A stretch of 40,812 nt of DNA from assembly GCF_002007235.1 (NCBI RefSeq), contig NZ_MUHW01000027.1:1-40812 (forward strand). The letters are read 5' to 3'. Position numbers and translations under genes: made by a program. The notes under the pieces are model-generated. The model made no database searches, had not been told where the DNA came from, and saw only the letters and a program-made list of their open reading frames with translations. This DNA is from Oribacterium sp. C9. Its GTDB lineage: Bacteria; Bacillota; Clostridia; Lachnospirales; Lachnospiraceae. Below, piece after piece: positions 38,467 to 40,812 of the stretch (the stretch's first letter is position 1; each line of letters starts with the position of its first letter).

Positions 38467-39060
38467 TTATGTCTCCTTCAAACTCCCCATCATCATGTCT
38501 TTTATGGTCTGCATCGAAAGATCGGTAGACGCCAGCTCATCAGCGCATCGTTTCAGTTCGGCAATTATCAGATCATCATTCTTTGTCTTTATCTTCTTAT
38601 AATGAATATGATGCTCCAACGCTGCCCATGTATCCTGCGATATGGTTCTAAGCTGTATCTCAGCATAGACCACACCTCCAATTTTCAGGATAAGATGATA
38701 GCTTCTGTATCCATTAGGCTTTGCGTGCTTTATATAGTCCTTTTCTTCAACCACCTCACAATGCTCCAGATTCACCAGATGATCTCTGATAGCATATACA
38801 TCCTTTATAAACGCACAGACAACTCTCACTCCCACAGCATCGTGAATTATCTGAAGCGCAGATTCCTCCGTTTCAGGCAGTCCCTTTCGATTGCATTTTT
38901 CCCTCATGCTCTCATCGGACTTTATTCGATAAATAAGATGTTCCACAGGATCCATACCATCATCCTGCTTCATCCGTTCACGTACAATATTTATTTCATC
39001 CACCAGATACTGCATCGCCTTTTCAAGCTCAGGCAAATGCTCACCATATATACTATCCAT
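38467..39060 (-). CDS. Small alarmone synthetase ((p)ppGpp synthetase)
   Basis: A 197-aa single-domain RelA_SpoT protein. It has the synthetase motifs DAVGVRVVCAF, DYIKHAKPNGYRSYHL (with the conserved Tyr of the G-loop) and EIQLRTISQDTWAALEHHIHYK. It has no hydrolase, TGS or ACT domain, so it belongs to the small synthetases (RelP/RelQ-like) that transfer pyrophosphate from ATP to GDP or GTP. GGGGGTG lies just upstream of the ATG. It sits 45 nt after preA and 140 nt before the response regulator gene, with no terminator between. Confidence 0.92.
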   Translation of the reverse strand: MDSIYGEHLPELEKAMQYLVDEINIVRERMKQDDGMDPVEHLIYRIKSDESMREKCNRKGLPETEESALQIIHDAVGVRVVCAFIKDVYAIRDHLVNLEHCEVVEEKDYIKHAKPNGYRSYHLILKIGGVVYAEIQLRTISQDTWAALEHHIHYKKIKTKNDDLIIAELKRCADELASTDLSMQTIKDMMMGSLKET

Positions 39061-39105
39061 TTCACCCCCAAATTTTTATTTTCACATTATATATCATAAT
39101 TATGT

Positions 39106-40623
39106 CTATTCTTTGAAATCGCCAATGTTTCTGTTTTTTACTCTCTTGTTTCCCGGTACGATAGCTTTCTGCGGGCAGATAAGTATACATAGATGACATC
39201 CAACGCAGCGGTTTCCATCAAGCCTTGGTTTTCTTTCTTCAAATTTGATGGCCTGATGCCCTCCGTCATTGCAGGAAATAACACATCTTCCGCAGCCGAT
39301 GCATTTATCCGGTTCAAATCGCGGATACAAAACTGTTTTTCTGTCAAGAATCTGAGTGCTCTCACTCACTGAATCAAGTCCGGTTCCTATTATGTCCTTT
39401 ACAGAATCCATTCCCGTTTGTGCAAGGTAATAATTAAGTCCTGCCTTCAGTTCACTGATGATCCGATATCCATATTGCATTACAGCAGTTGTCACCTGTA
39501 TGGAATCCGCTCCCAACAGCAGAAACTCCACTGCATCTCTCCATGTCTCAATGCCGCCCATTCCACTTACATGCATTCCCTTTAATTCAGGATTTTTCGA
39601 AAGCTCGGTAATAAACCTCAGGGCTATAGGCTTTACTGCTTTCCCACTGTAGCCTCCTACTGCAGAATGCCCCTTAACAGAAGGATATGAGACCCGTGTG
39701 AAAAGATTCACTCCTGTGATGCTTTTGATCGTATTTATCGCTGCCAGCCCGTCCGCACCGCCTCTTAATGCCGCTTCCGCTGCCGGACTCATGTTATCTA
39801 CATTTGGCGTCAGCTTTGCTAAAACGGGTATAGTTGTGCGGCTCTTGGCAGCCCTGGTATATTTCTCAACCAGCGCCGGAATCTGTCCTATATCTGATCC
39901 CAAACCTTCCTCCTCCATATTAGGACATGAGAAATTCAGCTCTATTGCATCCGCTCCGTTCTTTTCACACTCCTCTGCCAGCATCGCCCACTCTTCTTCA
40001 TTCCGTCCCATTATGGATGCCAAAATAAACTTTGTGGGATAATTCGCTTTCAGCTCCCTGAATATCTTCATATTCTCAACCACGCTATGATCAGAAAGCT
40101 GTTCGATGTTTTTGAATCCAATCATGCTCCCGTTATCACCCATTATGGCAGAAAACCGTGGTGAGGCTTCATGTATATCAAAATTACAGATAGTCTTGAA
40201 ACAAACTCCCGCCCATCCGGCTTCAAATGCTCTGGCACACATGTCATATGTTGAAGCCACAACCGATGATGATAACAGAAACGGATTCTCAACAGGTATT
40301 CCGCATATATCGCATTTCAGACGGTCCTCTGTTCCCGGCAGCGGTATCTCTGCTTCCGGTCGTATCACATCACTAAGCCTGGTCATAAGTCTCTTAATGC
40401 TTACCTTATTTGAACTGATACATGCTGTTTCGCAAGGCGCATCACAATTTACGCAGGGATTTCCTTCCGGTAATCTCAATGCTGCAACATCTGCATTATC
40501 CATCCATATTCCAAAAAGTGCCTCTGCGGGATCCATATCAGTACATGCCTGACTGCATGGTGCATCCTTACATAATACACATGATATCATTTCTAAACGC
40601 GTGATCGAATCTTTAATAACCAT
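39106..40623 (-). CDS. preA: PreA-like dihydropyrimidine dehydrogenase subunit with PreT-like Fe-S head
   Basis: A 505-aa protein in three parts. Residues 10-75 hold two four-Cys clusters (C15, C18, C23, C27; C57, C60, C64, C68); the first, CVLCKDAPCSQAC, resembles the N-terminus of PreT. Residues 103-420 are an FMN-binding TIM barrel closely like PreA (NFSCPNMEEEGLGSDIGQ, KAVKPIALRFI, SGMGGIETW, QVTTAVMQYGYRI). A C-terminal ferredoxin domain has CIGCGRC and CVGCHLC. PreTA reduces uracil and thymine with NADH. PreT's FAD/NAD domains are absent here. The ATG at 40623 follows GGAG by 7 nt; the longer frame is unsupported. Confidence 0.87.
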   Translation of the reverse strand: MVIKDSITRLEMISCVLCKDAPCSQACTDMDPAEALFGIWMDNADVAALRLPEGNPCVNCDAPCETACISSNKVSIKRLMTRLSDVIRPEAEIPLPGTEDRLKCDICGIPVENPFLLSSSVVASTYDMCARAFEAGWAGVCFKTICNFDIHEASPRFSAIMGDNGSMIGFKNIEQLSDHSVVENMKIFRELKANYPTKFILASIMGRNEEEWAMLAEECEKNGADAIELNFSCPNMEEEGLGSDIGQIPALVEKYTRAAKSRTTIPVLAKLTPNVDNMSPAAEAALRGGADGLAAINTIKSITGVNLFTRVSYPSVKGHSAVGGYSGKAVKPIALRFITELSKNPELKGMHVSGMGGIETWRDAVEFLLLGADSIQVTTAVMQYGYRIISELKAGLNYYLAQTGMDSVKDIIGTGLDSVSESTQILDRKTVLYPRFEPDKCIGCGRCVISCNDGGHQAIKFEERKPRLDGNRCVGCHLCILICPQKAIVPGNKRVKNRNIGDFKE

Positions 40624-40757
40624 ACATATACTCCATTCTGCCGCTGATATCATGGCGGCAAAACCCATATCATACATTTCTATATATTAATACGATACGA
40701 TCTTTTAAATTAATAAGAGTTGACCTGAAAATGACAGCTGAAACAGTATGTTTAGAG

Positions 40758-40812
40758 ATCGAGTAGGGGGAATATAATCCCCCTCTCACACCACCGTACG
40801 TGCCGTTCGGCA
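40758..40812 (-). mobile_element. 3' end of a group II intron (domains V-VI, truncated by window edge)
   Basis: Read on the minus strand: the GGCACGTACGGTGGTGTGAGAG end of domain V, then a GGGGGA/TCCCCC hairpin (domain VI) and the terminal CTACTCGAT. The order and wording match bacterial group II intron 3' ends, with the A of CTACTCGAT in the usual branch-point position. The 3' splice boundary is predicted at 40758. The rest, including any reverse transcriptase, lies beyond the window. Inserted about 135 nt upstream of the preA start codon. Confidence 0.8.

Noticed and set aside
39106-40623. Loss of the catalytic Cys of mammalian dihydropyrimidine dehydrogenase (Ile in the GSDIGQ segment)
   Set aside because: From memory, E. 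coli PreA also has a non-Cys residue there (GSDVGQ) and is active, so this is a family trait rather than a peculiarity.
1-40812. CRISPR array, prophage or complete insertion sequence
   Set aside because: No regularly spaced repeats, phage structural genes, transposases or integrases were seen; the only mobile-element sequence is the intron end at the right edge.

Overview
The window looks like chromosomal DNA of a gut-type anaerobic Firmicute (class Clostridia, most probably family Lachnospiraceae). This is an inference from moderate GC with very AT-rich gaps, canonical AGGAGG ribosome binding sites, sigma-A promoters (TTGACA/TATAAT type), lipoproteins with Ala/Glu/Thr/Lys-rich linkers after the lipobox Cys, and gene families common there (C_GCAxxG_C_C protein, YitT, FMN-binding flavoprotein, clostripain). 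Most genes are on the minus strand.

Left edge (1-2520): an rRNA-type promoter with an A/T-tract UP element fires leftwards out of the window, probably into an rrn operon. It is followed by a Cys-rich redox protein, a YitT membrane protein, an unknown 138-aa protein and a tRNA-Lys(CTT) with its own promoter and terminator. Region 2521-3085 has no recognised gene but contains a GC-rich structured block.

Region 3049-12816 is the centrepiece: a nearly complete Lsr-type autoinducer-2 (AI-2) system in a Gram-positive. A minus-strand operon encodes the ABC importer (LsrA, LsrC, LsrD, LsrB), the LsrF thiolase and a FucU/RbsD-type mutarotase. The divergent plus-strand operon encodes the LsrR regulator, the LsrK kinase and a small cupin. 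No LsrG is present, and the mutarotase and cupin are the non-canonical members. A 472-bp divergent control region holds a near-consensus lsrA promoter and a repeated block that may be the LsrR operator.

Region 12870-19023: a PucR/CdaR-type regulator behind an unusual palindrome that overlaps its promoter and start codon; a secreted lipoprotein flavin reductase with a covalent-FMN domain; and a three-gene amino acid ABC transporter under an L-box (lysine) riboswitch, which marks it as a probable lysine importer.

Region 19024-31500: a DEAD-box RNA helicase with an attenuator-like leader, a DUF1622 membrane protein, a two-domain PPK2 polyphosphate kinase, a threonine aldolase family enzyme, a monoglyceride-lipase-like hydrolase, a secreted protein with a Lys/Ser linker, and a fructose operon (fruK-fruA-fruR). 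Several very short ORFs with good ribosome binding sites lie in the gaps.

Region 31500-40812: a secreted clostripain-family protease, a FUSC-like membrane protein, a strong candidate regulatory small RNA (about 34906-35050), a DUF554 membrane protein, a histidine kinase/response regulator pair, a small alarmone synthetase, a PreA-like flavo-iron-sulfur enzyme carrying a PreT-like Fe-S head, and, at the right edge, the 3' end of a group II intron.
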